From: Micromonospora aurantiaca ATCC 27029
Lineage (GTDB): Bacteria > Actinomycetota > Actinomycetes > Mycobacteriales > Micromonosporaceae
Direction: 5' to 3'
Assembly: GCF_000145235.1 (NCBI RefSeq)
Contig: NC_014391.1
Location: 2,232,001 to 2,296,000 of the forward strand
Length of the DNA: 64,000 nucleotides
The notes under the pieces were generated by a model. It was not told the origin of the DNA and made no database searches. It saw only the letters and a list, made by a program, of their open reading frames with translations. The position numbers and the translations under genes were made by a program. Shown here piece after piece: positions 28,494 through 38,082 of the stretch (the first letter of the stretch is position 1; the number at the start of each line of letters is the position of its first letter).

Positions 28494-30941
28494 TCAGGCC
28501 AGACCGGCGCGGCGCAGGGCCTCCGCCATGGCGTCGTTCACCGGCGCCGCCGCTCCGCCACCTCGTCCCTGCCGCGGCGACTGACCACCGCGCGAGCCGC
28601 CCCGTTCGCCCTGGCCGCCACGCCGGGCGCCGGCGTCGCCGCGCTGCCCGCCACGGTCGCCGCGCTGCCCGCCACCGTCGCCGCGCTGCCCGCCACCGCG
28701 CCGGCCGCCGCGCTCCTCGCCGCCCGGACCCCCGGCCGCGGGACGGCCACCGGTCGGCGCCTCGTCGTCGAGCCGCAGCGTCAGCGAGATCCGCTTGCGC
28801 GGCACGTCCACGTCGAGCACCCGGACCTTGACCACGTCGCCGGACTTCACCACGTCGCGCGGGTCCTTGACGAAGGTGTGCGACATGGCCGAGACGTGCA
28901 CCAGTCCGTCCTGGTGCACGCCCACGTCGACGAACGCGCCGAACGCGGCCACGTTGGTGACCACGCCCTCCAGGATCATCCCGGGCTGCAGGTCGCTGAT
29001 CTTCTCCACGCCCTCGACGAACGTCGCGGTCCGGAACTCCGGACGCGGGTCGCGGCCGGGCTTCTCCAACTCGGCCAGGATGTCGGTGACGGTGGGCAGA
29101 CCGAACGTGTCGTCGACGAAGTCGGTCGCGCGCAGGCCGCGCAGGATGGCCGACCTGCCGATCAGCGCCCGCAGGTCCTGCCCGGTGGAGGAGAGGATGC
29201 GGCGCACCACCGGGTACGACTCCGGGTGCACGCTGGAGGAGTCCAGCGGGTCGTCGCCGCCGGGGATGCGCAGGAAGCCGGCGCACTGCTCGAACGCCTT
29301 CGGCCCGAGCCGGGGCACCTTCTTCAGCTCCGCGCGGGTGCGGAACGGCCCGTTGGCGTCGCGGTGCAGCACGATGTTCTCGGCCAGCCCGGCGCCGATG
29401 CCGGACACCCGGGTGAGCAGCGGCGCGGAGGCGGTGTTGACGTCCACGCCGACGGCGTTGACGCAGTCCTCGACCACCGCGTCGAGCGAGCGGGACAGCT
29501 TCACCTCGGACAGGTCGTGCTGGTACTGCCCGACGCCGATCGACCGCGGGTCGATCTTCACCAGCTCGGCCAGCGGGTCCTGAAGACGGCGGGCGATCGA
29601 CACCGCGCCGCGCAGCGAGACGTCCAGGCCGGGCAGCTCCTGCGAGGCGTACGCGGACGCGGAGTAGACCGACGCGCCGGCCTCGGAGACCACCACCTTG
29701 GTGAGCTTCAGCTCCGGGTGCTGCTTGATCAGATCGCCGGCCAGCTTGTCGGTCTCCCGGCTGGCGGTGCCGTTGCCGATCGCGACCAGCTCGACGCCGT
29801 GCGCGGCGGCCAGCGTGGCGAGCGTGTGCAGCGACGCGTCCCACTGCCGGCGCGGCTCGTGCGGGTAGATGGTGTCGGTGGCGACCACCTTGCCGGTGGC
29901 GTCGACCACCGCCACCTTCACGCCGGTACGCAGGCCCGGGTCGAGGCCCATCGTCACCCGTGCCCCGGCCGGCGCGGCCAGCAGCAGATCACGCAGGTTG
30001 GTGGCGAAGACCCGCACGGCCTCCTCCTCCGCCGCCTGCCACAGCCGCATCCGCAGGTCCGCGCCCAGGTGGATCAGGATCCGGGTACGCCAGGCCCAGC
30101 GCGCCGTGTCGGCCAGCCACCGGTCGGCGGGCCGCCCCTGGTCGCTGATGCCGAAGCGTCCGGCCACGGCGGCCTCGTAGCGGCTCGGCCCGGTGGCCGC
30201 GTCGGCGTCGCCCTCGGCCTCCGGGTCCATGGTCAGGTCCAGCACGCCCTCCTTCTCGCCCCGGAACACGGCGAGGATGCGGTGTGAGGGCAGCTTCGGG
30301 TACGGCTCGGCGAAGTCGAAGTAGTCGGCGAACTTCGCGCCGGCGGTCTCCTGGCCGTCGCGTACCCGGGAGACCAGCCGGCCCCGCGACCACATCTGCT
30401 CGCGCAGCGTGCCGATCAGGTCGGCGTCCTCGGCGAAGCGCTCGATCAGGATGGCCCGCGCCCCGTCCAGCGCGGCAGCGGCGTCCGCGACGCCCTTGTC
30501 CGGGTCGGCGAACCCGGCGGCGACCGTCTTCGGGTCCTGGGCCGGATCGGCCAGGAGCGTGTCCGCGAGCGGCTCCAGCCCGGCCTCGCGGGCGATCTGC
30601 GCGCGGGTGCGCCGCTTCGGCTTGTAGGGCAGGTAGATGTCCTCCAGGCGGGACTTGGAGTCGGCGGCGAGGATCTGCGCCTCCAGCGCCTCGTCGAGCT
30701 TGCCCTGGCTCCGGATCGACTCCAGTACCGCCGCGCGGCGCTCGTCCAGCTCGCGCAGGTAGCGCAGCCGCTCCTCCAGCGTGCGCAGCTGCGCGTCGTC
30801 GAGCAGGCCGGTGGCCTCCTTGCGGTAGCGGGCGATGAACGGCACTGTGGCGCCGCCGTCGAGCAGCTCGACTGCCGCCCGTACCTGCCGTTCGGCGACG
30901 CCGAGTTCCTCGGCGATCCGCTGGTGCACAGACTGGGTCAC
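28494..30941 (-). CDS. tex: Transcription accessory protein Tex, with RGG-like C-terminal tail
   Basis: An 815-residue RNA-binding protein. Order: N-terminal helical domain ([20 protein letters not shown]), YqgF/RNase H-like domain ([29 protein letters not shown]), helix-hairpin-helix domains ([21 protein letters not shown]) and an S1 domain (about 651-724, [20 protein letters not shown]). Beyond S1 is an unusual Gly/Arg/Gln-rich tail of about 75 residues, with three 7-residue units ending GQRGD encoded by 21-bp DNA repeats, then a conserved end [17 protein letters not shown] 30941 is chosen over longer frames since Tex starts [14 protein letters not shown] and a GGCGGA ribosome site lies upstream. 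Confidence 0.95.
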   Translation of the reverse strand: MTQSVHQRIAEELGVAERQVRAAVELLDGGATVPFIARYRKEATGLLDDAQLRTLEERLRYLRELDERRAAVLESIRSQGKLDEALEAQILAADSKSRLEDIYLPYKPKRRTRAQIAREAGLEPLADTLLADPAQDPKTVAAGFADPDKGVADAAAALDGARAILIERFAEDADLIGTLREQMWSRGRLVSRVRDGQETAGAKFADYFDFAEPYPKLPSHRILAVFRGEKEGVLDLTMDPEAEGDADAATGPSRYEAAVAGRFGISDQGRPADRWLADTARWAWRTRILIHLGADLRMRLWQAAEEEAVRVFATNLRDLLLAAPAGARVTMGLDPGLRTGVKVAVVDATGKVVATDTIYPHEPRRQWDASLHTLATLAAAHGVELVAIGNGTASRETDKLAGDLIKQHPELKLTKVVVSEAGASVYSASAYASQELPGLDVSLRGAVSIARRLQDPLAELVKIDPRSIGVGQYQHDLSEVKLSRSLDAVVEDCVNAVGVDVNTASAPLLTRVSGIGAGLAENIVLHRDANGPFRTRAELKKVPRLGPKAFEQCAGFLRIPGGDDPLDSSSVHPESYPVVRRILSSTGQDLRALIGRSAILRGLRATDFVDDTFGLPTVTDILAELEKPGRDPRPEFRTATFVEGVEKISDLQPGMILEGVVTNVAAFGAFVDVGVHQDGLVHVSAMSHTFVKDPRDVVKSGDVVKVRVLDVDVPRKRISLTLRLDDEAPTGGRPAAGGPGGEERGGRRGGGQRGDGGGQRGDRGGQRGDAGARRGGQGERGGSRGGQSPRQGRGGGAAAPVNDAMAEALRRAGLA
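28636..28698. repeat. Three 21-bp tandem repeats inside tex
   Basis: Units 28636-28656, 28657-28677 and 28678-28698 share TCGCCGCGCTGCCCGCCAC and differ only in the last base or two. On the coding strand they give three copies of a Gly-Gly-Gln-Arg-Gly-Asp unit. The in-frame 21-bp period means copy number can change without breaking the gene. Confidence 0.85.
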
Positions 30942-31070
30942 GATCTGATCCGCCTTCTCGGGTGGGTTCCGTCGTGCATTCTGCCGGTTGCTGCGGCACG
31001 TGCCGCACCGGCCGGACGGCGGGTCCGGGCCGATATCCCGAAAACGGACTTCCAGCCTCAGAAACCCCTC

Positions 31071-31076
31071 TAGCCT
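31071..31076 (+). promoter_or_regulatory. Putative -10 for the nucleotide-sugar dehydrogenase
   Basis: TAGCCT, 37 bases before GTG 31114, follows an AT-richer stretch (GATATCCCGAAAACGGACTT at 31032-31051) in the gap between the divergent tex and dehydrogenase genes. Weak evidence only. Confidence 0.35.
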
Positions 31077-31113
31077 CCAATCAGGTGATTTCCTACGGTT
31101 GTCTGGAGCCCGG

Positions 31114-32376
31114 GTGAGCGCTGAGAAAGTGGTCGTCATCGGTCAGGGGTACGTCGGTCTCCCGCTGGCCATGCGGGCCGTCGAGGCCGGCTTCGACGTG
31201 GTCGGGCTGGACGTCGACGCCGACCGGGTCAAGCGGCTCGCCTCCGGCGAGTCCTTCGTGGAGGACATCCCCGCCGACCGGCTGGGGCGGGCGCTCGGCA
31301 GCGGCCGCTACCTGCCGAGCACCGAGTACGCAGACGCCGAGGGCTTTGACGTCTGCGTCATCACGGTTCCGACCCCGCTGCGCGACGGCACGCCGGACCT
31401 GAGCTACGTCGAGCAGGCCGGCCGGGGTATCGGCCCGCACGTGCGGCCGGGCAGCACAGTGGTGCTGGAGTCGACGACGTACCCAGGCACCACCGAGGAA
31501 CTGCTGCGTCCGCTGCTCGAAACGGCCAGCGGGCTGCACGCGCCGGGCGACTTCCACCTCGGGTACAGCCCGGAACGCATCGACCCCGGCAACCCGACCT
31601 GGCGGTTGGAGAACACGCCCAAGGTGGTCTCCGGCGTTGACGCGCCCGCGCTGGAACGGGTGGACGGCTTCTACCGCCGCATCGTGGAGCGGACCGTTCC
31701 GGTGTCCTCCACCCGGGTCGCGGAGCTGACCAAGCTGATCGAGAACACCTTCCGTCAGGTGAACCTGGGCCTGATCAACGAGCTCACGGTGCTCTCCCAC
31801 CACCTGGGCATCGACGTCTGGCAGGCGATCGATGCCGCGGAGACGAAGCCGTTCGGGTTCATGCCGTTCCGGCCCGGACCCGGTGTCGGCGGACACTGCC
31901 TGCCGATCGACCCCTGCTACCTGTCCTGGCAGGTCAAGCGGCGTCTCGGCCGTCAGTTCCGGTTCATCGAGCTGGCCAACGACGTCAACCACGAGATGCC
32001 CGAGCACGTGGCGCAGCGGGTGATGACCGGCCTGAACCGCACCGGCCGTGCCGTCAACGGCGCGCGCCTGCTGATGCTCGGCCTGGCGTACAAGAAGAAC
32101 ACCGGAGACATGCGGGACTCGCCGGCGGTGGACGTCGCCCGGCGGCTGTGCGACCTCGGCGCGGACGTCCGCGCCGTCGAGCCGTACGCCGAGGCGCACC
32201 AGATCCCGGGTGGGGTGCTCGTCGTGCCGCTGACCGAGCAGGAGGTCGACGCGGCCGATGCGGTGGTCGTCACGACCGACCACGACGTCTTCGACTACGA
32301 GATGGTCTCCCGCCGCGCCCGCTACGTGTTCGACGCCCGCAACCGGTGCTCCGGACCGGTGGTCGAGCGCCTCTAG
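31114..32376 (+). CDS. UDP-N-acetylhexosamine 6-dehydrogenase (WbpA/WecC-like)
   Basis: A 420-residue nucleotide-sugar dehydrogenase that oxidises C6 of a UDP-HexNAc to a uronic acid with two NAD+. N-terminal NAD domain: [14 protein letters not shown] (7-20); middle domain: [22 protein letters not shown] and [18 protein letters not shown]; catalytic cysteine C262 in [17 protein letters not shown]-terminal UDP-binding domain with [16 protein letters not shown]. The length and YSPERIDPG form fit the UDP-GlcNAc/ManNAc group rather than UDP-glucose dehydrogenase. GTG 31114 has GGAG 5-6 bases before it. It may serve the glycan cluster ending 4.4 kb upstream, although four unrelated genes intervene. 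Confidence 0.9.
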   Translation: MSAEKVVVIGQGYVGLPLAMRAVEAGFDVVGLDVDADRVKRLASGESFVEDIPADRLGRALGSGRYLPSTEYADAEGFDVCVITVPTPLRDGTPDLSYVEQAGRGIGPHVRPGSTVVLESTTYPGTTEELLRPLLETASGLHAPGDFHLGYSPERIDPGNPTWRLENTPKVVSGVDAPALERVDGFYRRIVERTVPVSSTRVAELTKLIENTFRQVNLGLINELTVLSHHLGIDVWQAIDAAETKPFGFMPFRPGPGVGGHCLPIDPCYLSWQVKRRLGRQFRFIELANDVNHEMPEHVAQRVMTGLNRTGRAVNGARLLMLGLAYKKNTGDMRDSPAVDVARRLCDLGADVRAVEPYAEAHQIPGGVLVVPLTEQEVDAADAVVVTTDHDVFDYEMVSRRARYVFDARNRCSGPVVERL

Positions 32377-32408
32377 GCACACCCTGCCCGCCCCGCCGTC
32401 GGCTGCGC

Positions 32409-32414
32409 TAGCGT
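32409..32414 (+). promoter_or_regulatory. Putative -10 of a leaderless dgt promoter
   Basis: TAGCGT, then 7 bases, then ATG 32422. The hexamer is the same as at glgC. An in-frame GTG at 32413 overlaps the hexamer and is therefore an unlikely start. Confidence 0.5.
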
Positions 32415-32421
32415 GGCGATC

Positions 32422-33933
32422 ATGGAGGCACCTGCGGATCCGCGGGCCCGGCGGCTGTTCGGCGGCAGCGCCCGGGCGCTCGGCGACCTGGCCGCCGGCC
32501 CGTTCCGGGCCGACCGGGACCGGATCGTCGGGTCGCCGTTCTTCGCCCGGCTGGGCGGCGTGACCCAGGTGATCAGCCCTGGTGGTTCCGGGCTGCTGGT
32601 GCACAACCGGCTCACCCACAGCCTGAAGGTGGCCCAGGTGGCCCGGGCGATCGCGGAGCGGCTGACGGCCGACCCGGCGCACCGGGACCTGCTGGACAAG
32701 CTCGGCGGCTGCGACCCGGAGGTGGTGGAGGCCGCCGCGCTCGCGCACGACCTCGGGCACCCGCCGTTCGGGCACCTGGGGGAGCGGGTGCTCGACCGGC
32801 TGGCCCGGCAGCGCCTCGGGCTGCCCGACGGCTTCGAGGGCAACGCCCAGTCGTACCGGATCGTCACCAGCACCGAGATCCGCGGCGCGGCGACCACCGG
32901 GCTGGACCTGACCGCCGCGGTCCGGGCGGCCATGCTGAAGTACCCGTGGACCCGCCTGGACCATCCCGATCCGCACCCGCGCCACCTGGACCCGGCGCCC
33001 CGGGGCGCGGCTGCGCCGCCGGAGGACCCGGAGAGCGGGTCGGTGAAGTTCGGCGCGTACCGCACCGAGCTGGACGACCTGCGCCAGGCGCGGGAGCCGT
33101 TCGCCGGGCGTATCCCGGACTGGCAGCAGACGCCCGAGGCGTCGGTGATGGACACGGCCGACGACATCGCGTACGCGATCCACGACGTGGAGGACTTCTA
33201 CCGCGTCGGGGTGCTCCAGCAGGGCGCCGTGGCGGCCGAGCTGATGGCCTGGCAGCGCGAGTGCGGGCACCTGCGGTCGATCACGGCGTCGGCGCTGGAG
33301 GGGGCGGGCCGGCGGCCGGGAGCCGCCATCGAGCGGCTGCGCCGGCAACTGCACCGCAAGGACGGCTGGATCGCCGACGACGAGGCGTTCGCCGCCGCCG
33401 TCGAGCACGTCCGCGAGGAGCTGGTGGAAGGGCTGCTGGCGCTGCCGTTCGACGGCTCGATCGAGGCGGAGCAGTACGTGGCCCGGTTCTCCGCCCGCTG
33501 GTCGACCCGCTTCGTGGACGCCATCACCGTGACGCCGGACCCGGGGGTCCGTTCCGGGTACGTGCTGCTGGCGAAGGCGCAGTGGCACGAGGTGCAGGTG
33601 CTCAAGTTCGTGCACCACCGGTTCGTGCTGGCCCGCCCGGACCTGGCCCTGCACCAGCGTGGCCAGGCCCGGCTGCTGGGCACGCTGGTCGAGGCGCTGT
33701 GGGAGTGGCTGCTGGACCCGGACGAGGAGTCCCGGCTGCCGCGCCGCCTGCACGACCTGGTGGAGCTGGCCGAGGCGGAGCTGCACCCGCGTACCCCGGA
33801 CCGGATCGGCCGGGCCCGGGGCCGGGCGATCATCGACTTCGTCGCGCAGCTCACCGACGGTCAGGCGGTGGCGATGCTCGACGCGTTGTCGGGCCGCTCC
33901 GGGGCGCTGTGGACGGACGCCTTCGTGCTCTGA
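32422..33933 (+). CDS. dgt: dGTPase-family HD-domain triphosphohydrolase
   Basis: A 503-residue HD-superfamily enzyme that cleaves dNTPs to deoxynucleoside and triphosphate. Metal-binding and active-site segments: HNRLTHSLKVAQVARAIA, then AAALAHDLGHPPFGHLGE with the HD pair, and SVMDTADDIAYAIHDVEDF with the later conserved aspartate. Length fits the long dNTPase form. An Ala/Pro-rich insertion (about 190-215) follows the HD region. Start by the leaderless pattern. The stop codon lies in the loop of a 15-bp hairpin. It probably helps keep dNTP pools balanced. Confidence 0.93.
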   Translation: MEAPADPRARRLFGGSARALGDLAAGPFRADRDRIVGSPFFARLGGVTQVISPGGSGLLVHNRLTHSLKVAQVARAIAERLTADPAHRDLLDKLGGCDPEVVEAAALAHDLGHPPFGHLGERVLDRLARQRLGLPDGFEGNAQSYRIVTSTEIRGAATTGLDLTAAVRAAMLKYPWTRLDHPDPHPRHLDPAPRGAAAPPEDPESGSVKFGAYRTELDDLRQAREPFAGRIPDWQQTPEASVMDTADDIAYAIHDVEDFYRVGVLQQGAVAAELMAWQRECGHLRSITASALEGAGRRPGAAIERLRRQLHRKDGWIADDEAFAAAVEHVREELVEGLLALPFDGSIEAEQYVARFSARWSTRFVDAITVTPDPGVRSGYVLLAKAQWHEVQVLKFVHHRFVLARPDLALHQRGQARLLGTLVEALWEWLLDPDEESRLPRRLHDLVELAEAELHPRTPDRIGRARGRAIIDFVAQLTDGQAVAMLDALSGRSGALWTDAFVL

Positions 33934-33957
33934 GCCGGCGCGGAGCACGAAGGCGTC
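33916..33957. terminator. Hairpin terminator overlapping the dgt stop codon
   Basis: GACGCCTTCGTGCTC (33916-33930) and its exact reverse complement (33943-33957) enclose a 12-base loop that begins with the dgt TGA stop. It sits between convergent dgt and the MBL-fold gene, and could stop transcription from both sides. Confidence 0.8.
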
Positions 33958-33982
33958 AGCGCCACCCAGGGACCGCGCCGGG

Positions 33983-35128
33983 TCAGGCGACCGACTGCCA
34001 CCACCCGTCCACCGCCGGCGGCTCGTCCACCACGACCCGCTCGCCGGGACGCGGCACGGCCAGCCGTACGTCGCGCGCCTTCGCCTCGGCCCAGAGCCGG
34101 TCCACCGGCTCGGACCAGTCGTGCAGGGCCAGGTTGAACGTGCCCCAGTGCACCGGCACCAGCAGTCCGCCGCGCACGTCGAGGTGGGCGGCGACCGCCT
34201 CCTCCGGGAACATGTGGATGTGCGGCCACGCCCTGTCGTACGCGCCGATCTGCATGAGCGTCACGTCGAACGGGCCGTGCTCGGCGCCGATCGCGGCGTA
34301 CCCGTCGAAGTAGCCCGAGTCGCCGGTGTAGAAGACCTTCCGGTGCGCACCGGTGATCGTCCAGGAACTCCAGAGCGTGCCGTCGCGGCGCAGCCCGCGC
34401 CCGGAGAAGTGCTGCGCGGCGGTCGCGGTGAGTGTCAGCCCGCCGGCCCGGTGGCTCTCCGACCAGTCCAGCTCGACGATGCGGTGCTCGGGTAGGCCCC
34501 AGCGGGCCAGGTGCGCGCCGACGCCGAGCGGCACCACGAACGGCGCGGACTGGAGGTCGGCCAGCGTGCGGACGGTCTCCATGTCGAGGTGGTCGTAGTG
34601 GTCGTGCGAGATCAGCACCGCGTCGAGCGGGGGCAGGTCGGTCAGGCGGACCGGCGGCTCGTGGATGCGTCGCGGGCCGACCAGCCCGGACGGGGAGCAC
34701 CTGTCGCTCCACACCGGGTCGAGCAGCACCCGGTGCCCCTCGATCTCGACGAGCGTGGAGGCGTGGCCGTACCAGACGACGTTCAGCTCGCGGGCCTGGT
34801 CGCCGGCCGGCGCGGCGCCGGGGTGCAGCAGCGGCACCGGGCTGCCCGGCCGCCGCTTCTGCTTGCCGAAGACCAGCTCCCGGAGCAGGTTGCGGCCCGG
34901 GTCGGCGACCATCGTGGCGCTGGCGCCGGCCGGGTTGTGGAACGTGCCGTCGCGGAAGCGCGGTGACCGGGCCGCCCGTTCCGCCCGGGCGCCGGTGAGC
35001 CGGCCGCCGAGCTGGGCCGGTACGTCCCGCGCCGCCCAGGCCATCCCGGCGACGGCGGCCAGCCCGGCGAGCTTCCACACCCGCCCGCCGCGCGTCCGGT
35101 CCGGTTCCCGCCCCGTTGGTTCCCGCAT
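33983..35128 (-). CDS. MBL-fold metal-dependent hydrolase (NAPE-PLD/UlaG-like)
   Basis: A 381-residue protein. ISHDHYDHLD (173-182) is the metal-binding HxHxDH motif; YGHASTLVEIEGHRVLLDPVWSDR (from 120) is the beta-lactamase-fold entry; later metal ligands lie in FYTGDSGYFDG and VHWGTFNLALHD. The N-terminus has a basic stretch and one hydrophobic segment (about 20-34), so it may be membrane-anchored or exported. The family includes N-acylphosphatidylethanolamine phospholipase D-like and UlaG-like hydrolases; the substrate is unknown. ATG 35128 follows GAGGGA at 5-6 bases. Confidence 0.85.
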   Translation of the reverse strand: MREPTGREPDRTRGGRVWKLAGLAAVAGMAWAARDVPAQLGGRLTGARAERAARSPRFRDGTFHNPAGASATMVADPGRNLLRELVFGKQKRRPGSPVPLLHPGAAPAGDQARELNVVWYGHASTLVEIEGHRVLLDPVWSDRCSPSGLVGPRRIHEPPVRLTDLPPLDAVLISHDHYDHLDMETVRTLADLQSAPFVVPLGVGAHLARWGLPEHRIVELDWSESHRAGGLTLTATAAQHFSGRGLRRDGTLWSSWTITGAHRKVFYTGDSGYFDGYAAIGAEHGPFDVTLMQIGAYDRAWPHIHMFPEEAVAAHLDVRGGLLVPVHWGTFNLALHDWSEPVDRLWAEAKARDVRLAVPRPGERVVVDEPPAVDGWWQSVA

Positions 35129-35241
35129 GCTCGTCCCTCCGCCGTGTCCCGTCGTACACGGTAACGACCCTCGTCCCGGTCCGCCCACGGGGCGACCCGC
35201 CCGCACGACGGCCCGCCCGCACGACAGCCGCCCACAGGACG

Positions 35242-36186
35242 TCAGGGCAGCCGGCGGCGTACCGCGGACGCCACGGTCGCCGCGCGTCCGCCCACGGCCC
35301 GGACCACCTGGGACACGTCGGGCAGCCATCCGCCCCGGACCGCCTCACCGGCCGGGTTGGGCGTGAACACGATGCCCTGGTGCGCGGCGACCGGCGTCCG
35401 GGTCAGTCCGGCCCGGCGCATCAGCGGCCCGACCAGCACGTCGTACACGCCGGGCAGGACTGTGAAGCCGAAGCGCATGACCACGTTGAGCCGGCCCACC
35501 GACACCTCCCGGCGGGGCCGGTCGAGGCAGTGGACGATGGCCCGCGCCACCCGTTCGGGCGAGGCGATCGGGGGCGGCGGCCGGCCGACGCGGCCCAGGT
35601 AGTTGGCCGCCTGCCGGTAGACGGGCGTGTCGACGCTGCCCGGGTTGACCAGGCAGATCGCGACGCCGGGTGTCTCCCGCGCCTCCTGCTGGAGCGTGCG
35701 GGCCAGTCCCTGCAGGCCCCACTTGGCTGCGACGTAGCCGCTCATGTAGGGCGCGGTGATGTGCCCGAGCACCGAGCCGGTGAGCACGAGCGTGCCGCCG
35801 CCGGTGGTCCGGAAACGGCGCAGCGCCTCCCGGGCCACCGCCGCGGCGGCCAGCAGGTCGGTGCGGACCACCTGCTCGAACACCTCGGCCGGGGTCTCGT
35901 CGAAGCGGCCGTAGGACATCACCGCGGCGGTGTGCACCCAGGCGTCGACGCGGCCGAACTCGGCCCGCGCCGCGTCGGCGAGCGCGGCCACCGCGCCGGG
36001 CTCGGTCACGTCCATCGGTACGGCGATCGCCCGCGCGCCCGCCGCCCGGCACTCGTCGCGTACCTCGTCGAGCGTGGCGGGGGAGCGGGCCGCGAGGACC
36101 AGCCGGTCCCCGCGGCCCGCCAGCTCCCTGGCGGTCGCCCGGCCGATCCCGCTGGTCGCGCCGGTGACGACCACCGTCCGGGTCAC
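35242..36186 (-). CDS. Short-chain dehydrogenase/reductase
   Basis: A 314-residue classical SDR. VVVTGATSGIGRATARELA (about 5-23) is the NADP-binding loop; the catalytic triad lies in VLTGSVLGH and YMSGYVAAKWG (Y-x3-K). The C-terminal 110 residues extend past the SDR core and end in a basic tail. GTG 36186 overlaps the stop of the zinc alcohol dehydrogenase gene (GTGA), so the pair is co-translated. It may reduce or oxidise a keto or hydroxy group in the same pathway; the substrate is not predictable. Confidence 0.87.
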   Translation of the reverse strand: MTRTVVVTGATSGIGRATARELAGRGDRLVLAARSPATLDEVRDECRAAGARAIAVPMDVTEPGAVAALADAARAEFGRVDAWVHTAAVMSYGRFDETPAEVFEQVVRTDLLAAAAVAREALRRFRTTGGGTLVLTGSVLGHITAPYMSGYVAAKWGLQGLARTLQQEARETPGVAICLVNPGSVDTPVYRQAANYLGRVGRPPPPIASPERVARAIVHCLDRPRREVSVGRLNVVMRFGFTVLPGVYDVLVGPLMRRAGLTRTPVAAHQGIVFTPNPAGEAVRGGWLPDVSQVVRAVGGRAATVASAVRRRLP

Positions 36187-37367
36187 GGCGCGAGCACGAC
36201 CTTCACGCAGCCGTCCTCCTTCTTCTGGAACATCTCGTACGCGCGCGGCGCGTCGGTCAGCGGCAGCCGGTGGGTCCGCAGGTCCTCGACGCCCAGCGGG
36301 TCGTCGTCGCGCTCCAGCAGCGGGATGATCTCGTCGACCCAGCGCCGCACGTGGCACTGGCCCATGCGCAGCTGGATGCCCCTGTCGAACATCTCCATCA
36401 GCGGCATCGGGTCCTGCTCGCCGCCGTACACGCCGGAGATCGACACGGTGCCGCCACGCCGTACGGCCTTGAGCGCGGCGTGCAGCACCACGAGCCGGTC
36501 CACGCCGGCCTTGTCGGTCATCGCCTGGGCCAGCTTGTCCGGCAGCAGCCCGGCGGCGGTCTGGGCCATCTTGCCCAGCGGCGCGCCGTGCGCCTCCATG
36601 CCGACCGCGTCGATCACGGCGTCCGGGCCGCGTCCGTCGACCAGGTCGATGAGCGCGCCGGGTACGTCGTCGAGCTGGCTGACGTCGAGCACCTCGATGC
36701 CGTGGCGGCGGGCCATCTCCAGCCGCTCGGGGACCAGGTCCAGCCCGATCACCCGGCCGGCGCCGAGGTGGCGGCCGATCCGGGCGCTGAACTGCCCGAC
36801 CGGGCCGAGCCCGAACACGGCGAGCGTGCCGCCGGGCGGGGTGTCCGCGTACTTCACCGCCTGCCAGGCGGTGGGCAGGATGTCGGAGAGGTAGAGCCAG
36901 CGCTCGTCCGGGCCGCTGTCCGGGATCGTGATCGGGCCGAACTGGGCCTGCGGCACGCGCAGGTACTCGGCCTGGCCGCCGGGGATCGAGCCGTACAGCG
37001 AGGTGTAGCCGAACAGGGACGCGCCCTTGCCCTGGCTGGTCACCTGCGTGGTCTCGCACTGCGCGTAGAGCTGCCGCTCGCACATCCAGCACGAGCCGCA
37101 GGAGATGTTGAACGGGACGACCACCCGGTCGCCCTTCTTGAGCCGGGTCACGCCGGGCCCGACCTCCTCGACGACGCCCATCGGCTCGTGCCCGAGGATG
37201 TCGCCGGGCTTCAGGTACGGCCCGAGCACCTCGTACAGGTGCAGGTCGGAACCGCAGATGGCGGTCGAGGTGATCCGGACGATCGCGTCGGTCGGCTCCT
37301 CGATCCGGGGGTCCGGGACGTCCTCCACGCGGACGTCCCGCTTGCCGTGCCAGGTCAGTGCCTTCAT
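36183..37367 (-). CDS. Zinc-dependent alcohol dehydrogenase (MDR family)
   Basis: A 394-residue medium-chain dehydrogenase, similar to glutathione-independent formaldehyde/alcohol dehydrogenases. Catalytic zinc region: STAICGSDLHLYEV (Cys) and GHEPMGVVEEVG (His-Glu); structural zinc cysteines: NISCGSCWMCERQLYAQC; NAD loop: LAVFGLGPVGQFSARIG. ATG 37367 begins MKALTWHGKRDVRVEDVPDP, the standard family start. It overlaps the SDR by 4 bases. It lies just after lcp1 and the oxiB remnant, so it could handle aldehyde or alcohol ends of isoprene oligomers, which is inference. Confidence 0.92.
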   Translation of the reverse strand: MKALTWHGKRDVRVEDVPDPRIEEPTDAIVRITSTAICGSDLHLYEVLGPYLKPGDILGHEPMGVVEEVGPGVTRLKKGDRVVVPFNISCGSCWMCERQLYAQCETTQVTSQGKGASLFGYTSLYGSIPGGQAEYLRVPQAQFGPITIPDSGPDERWLYLSDILPTAWQAVKYADTPPGGTLAVFGLGPVGQFSARIGRHLGAGRVIGLDLVPERLEMARRHGIEVLDVSQLDDVPGALIDLVDGRGPDAVIDAVGMEAHGAPLGKMAQTAAGLLPDKLAQAMTDKAGVDRLVVLHAALKAVRRGGTVSISGVYGGEQDPMPLMEMFDRGIQLRMGQCHVRRWVDEIIPLLERDDDPLGVEDLRTHRLPLTDAPRAYEMFQKKEDGCVKVVLAP

Positions 37368-37441
37368 GCCTGTCTGTCCCCTCTCCGGTGCCGTCCATCG
37401 GACTGCTACCCGGCAGAGGGCCGTTGAATCGGCGGCGCCGG

Positions 37442-38017
37442 TCACCGTGGCGTGAGGTCGACAGCCACGGCGATCGTGCTGGTGCTGGCGGCGGTGGCGG
37501 CGAGGGCGCCGATGTCGAGGCGGCGGCCGGCGCGGTCGGTGACGGCGCCGGCCGCGAGCTGCAGGCCGGCGACGGGCGTGCCGAGCGTCGCCGACGCGGC
37601 CTCCAGCAGCCGCCGCCGGGCCACCGCCACGGCGACCCGGAGCGGGGTACGGGTTCCGACGGCCGGATGGGGTGCGCCACGTGTCCGGCCCGCTGCCGGC
37701 CGTGGCGGTGGCACACGGACGCGCCGGCGCGGTACCGACAGCCCGTCGGCGATCAGTTCGGCGGCCGAGGTGTCGCCGTCGTACCGGTCCGGCGGCAGCG
37801 TGAACGACACGGTCCCGTCCGGGGCGACCTCGACGGAGATCAGGGCCGCCCCGGGCAGGGCCGTGGCCGTCATGATCTCGCCGAGTCCGAGCAGCCCGGC
37901 CACGTCCGGCGACGGCGTCCGGGCGGCGGCCGGGTACGCGGCGGTGAGTTCGGCAGCGGCCACGAGGACCGGCGCGGCCAGCACGTACCCCAGGAACGGA
38001 GGGAGGGACACGGTCAT
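37442..38017 (-). pseudogene. oxiB: Truncated, degenerate molybdopterin hydroxylase subunit (oxiB/isoquinoline 1-oxidoreductase beta-like)
   Basis: A 191-residue open frame that matches only the N-terminal part of the about 700-residue large subunit of molybdenum hydroxylases. Recognisable parts: FLGYVLAAPVLVAAAEL (8-24), ALISVEVAPDGTVSFTLP, LIADGLSVPRRRVRV and LRVAVAVARRRLLEAA. In full-length relatives the first of these follows a twin arginine; here it is SLPPFLGYV, so the Tat signal is lost. The segments normally reading PRAEVGQGI and FNQLTGGS are absent or scrambled. A stop comes at DLTPR, and the remaining about 500 residues are missing, as is oxiA. It lies 65 bases after lcp1. A small functional protein cannot be excluded, as the frame is open. 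Confidence 0.7.
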
Positions 38018-38040
38018 GGTGCTCACCCGGGCGCTCGTCG

Positions 38041-38074
38041 TCGCAGCCGGGGACGGGAGGTGCCCCGGCTGCGA
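38041..38074 (-). terminator. Hairpin terminator after lcp1
   Basis: TCGCAGCCGGGG (38041-38052) and its exact reverse complement (38063-38074) form a 12-bp stem with a 10-base loop, 8 bases beyond the lcp1 stop codon. It separates lcp1 from the oxiB remnant and the dehydrogenase genes downstream, so lcp1 is probably its own transcription unit. Confidence 0.75.
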
Positions 38075-38082
38075 CGCGGTGG

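Noticed and set aside
31093-33948. A 951-codon minus-strand frame opposite the nucleotide-sugar dehydrogenase and dgt
   Set aside because: Low-complexity Arg/Val/His composition and no motif; it mirrors the codon periodicity of the real plus-strand genes.
35242-37367. Zinc ADH and SDR as a secondary-metabolite tailoring pair
   Set aside because: No biosynthetic core genes (PKS, NRPS, terpene synthase) lie nearby; linkage with the lcp1 side of the catabolic island is the simpler reading, though unproven.
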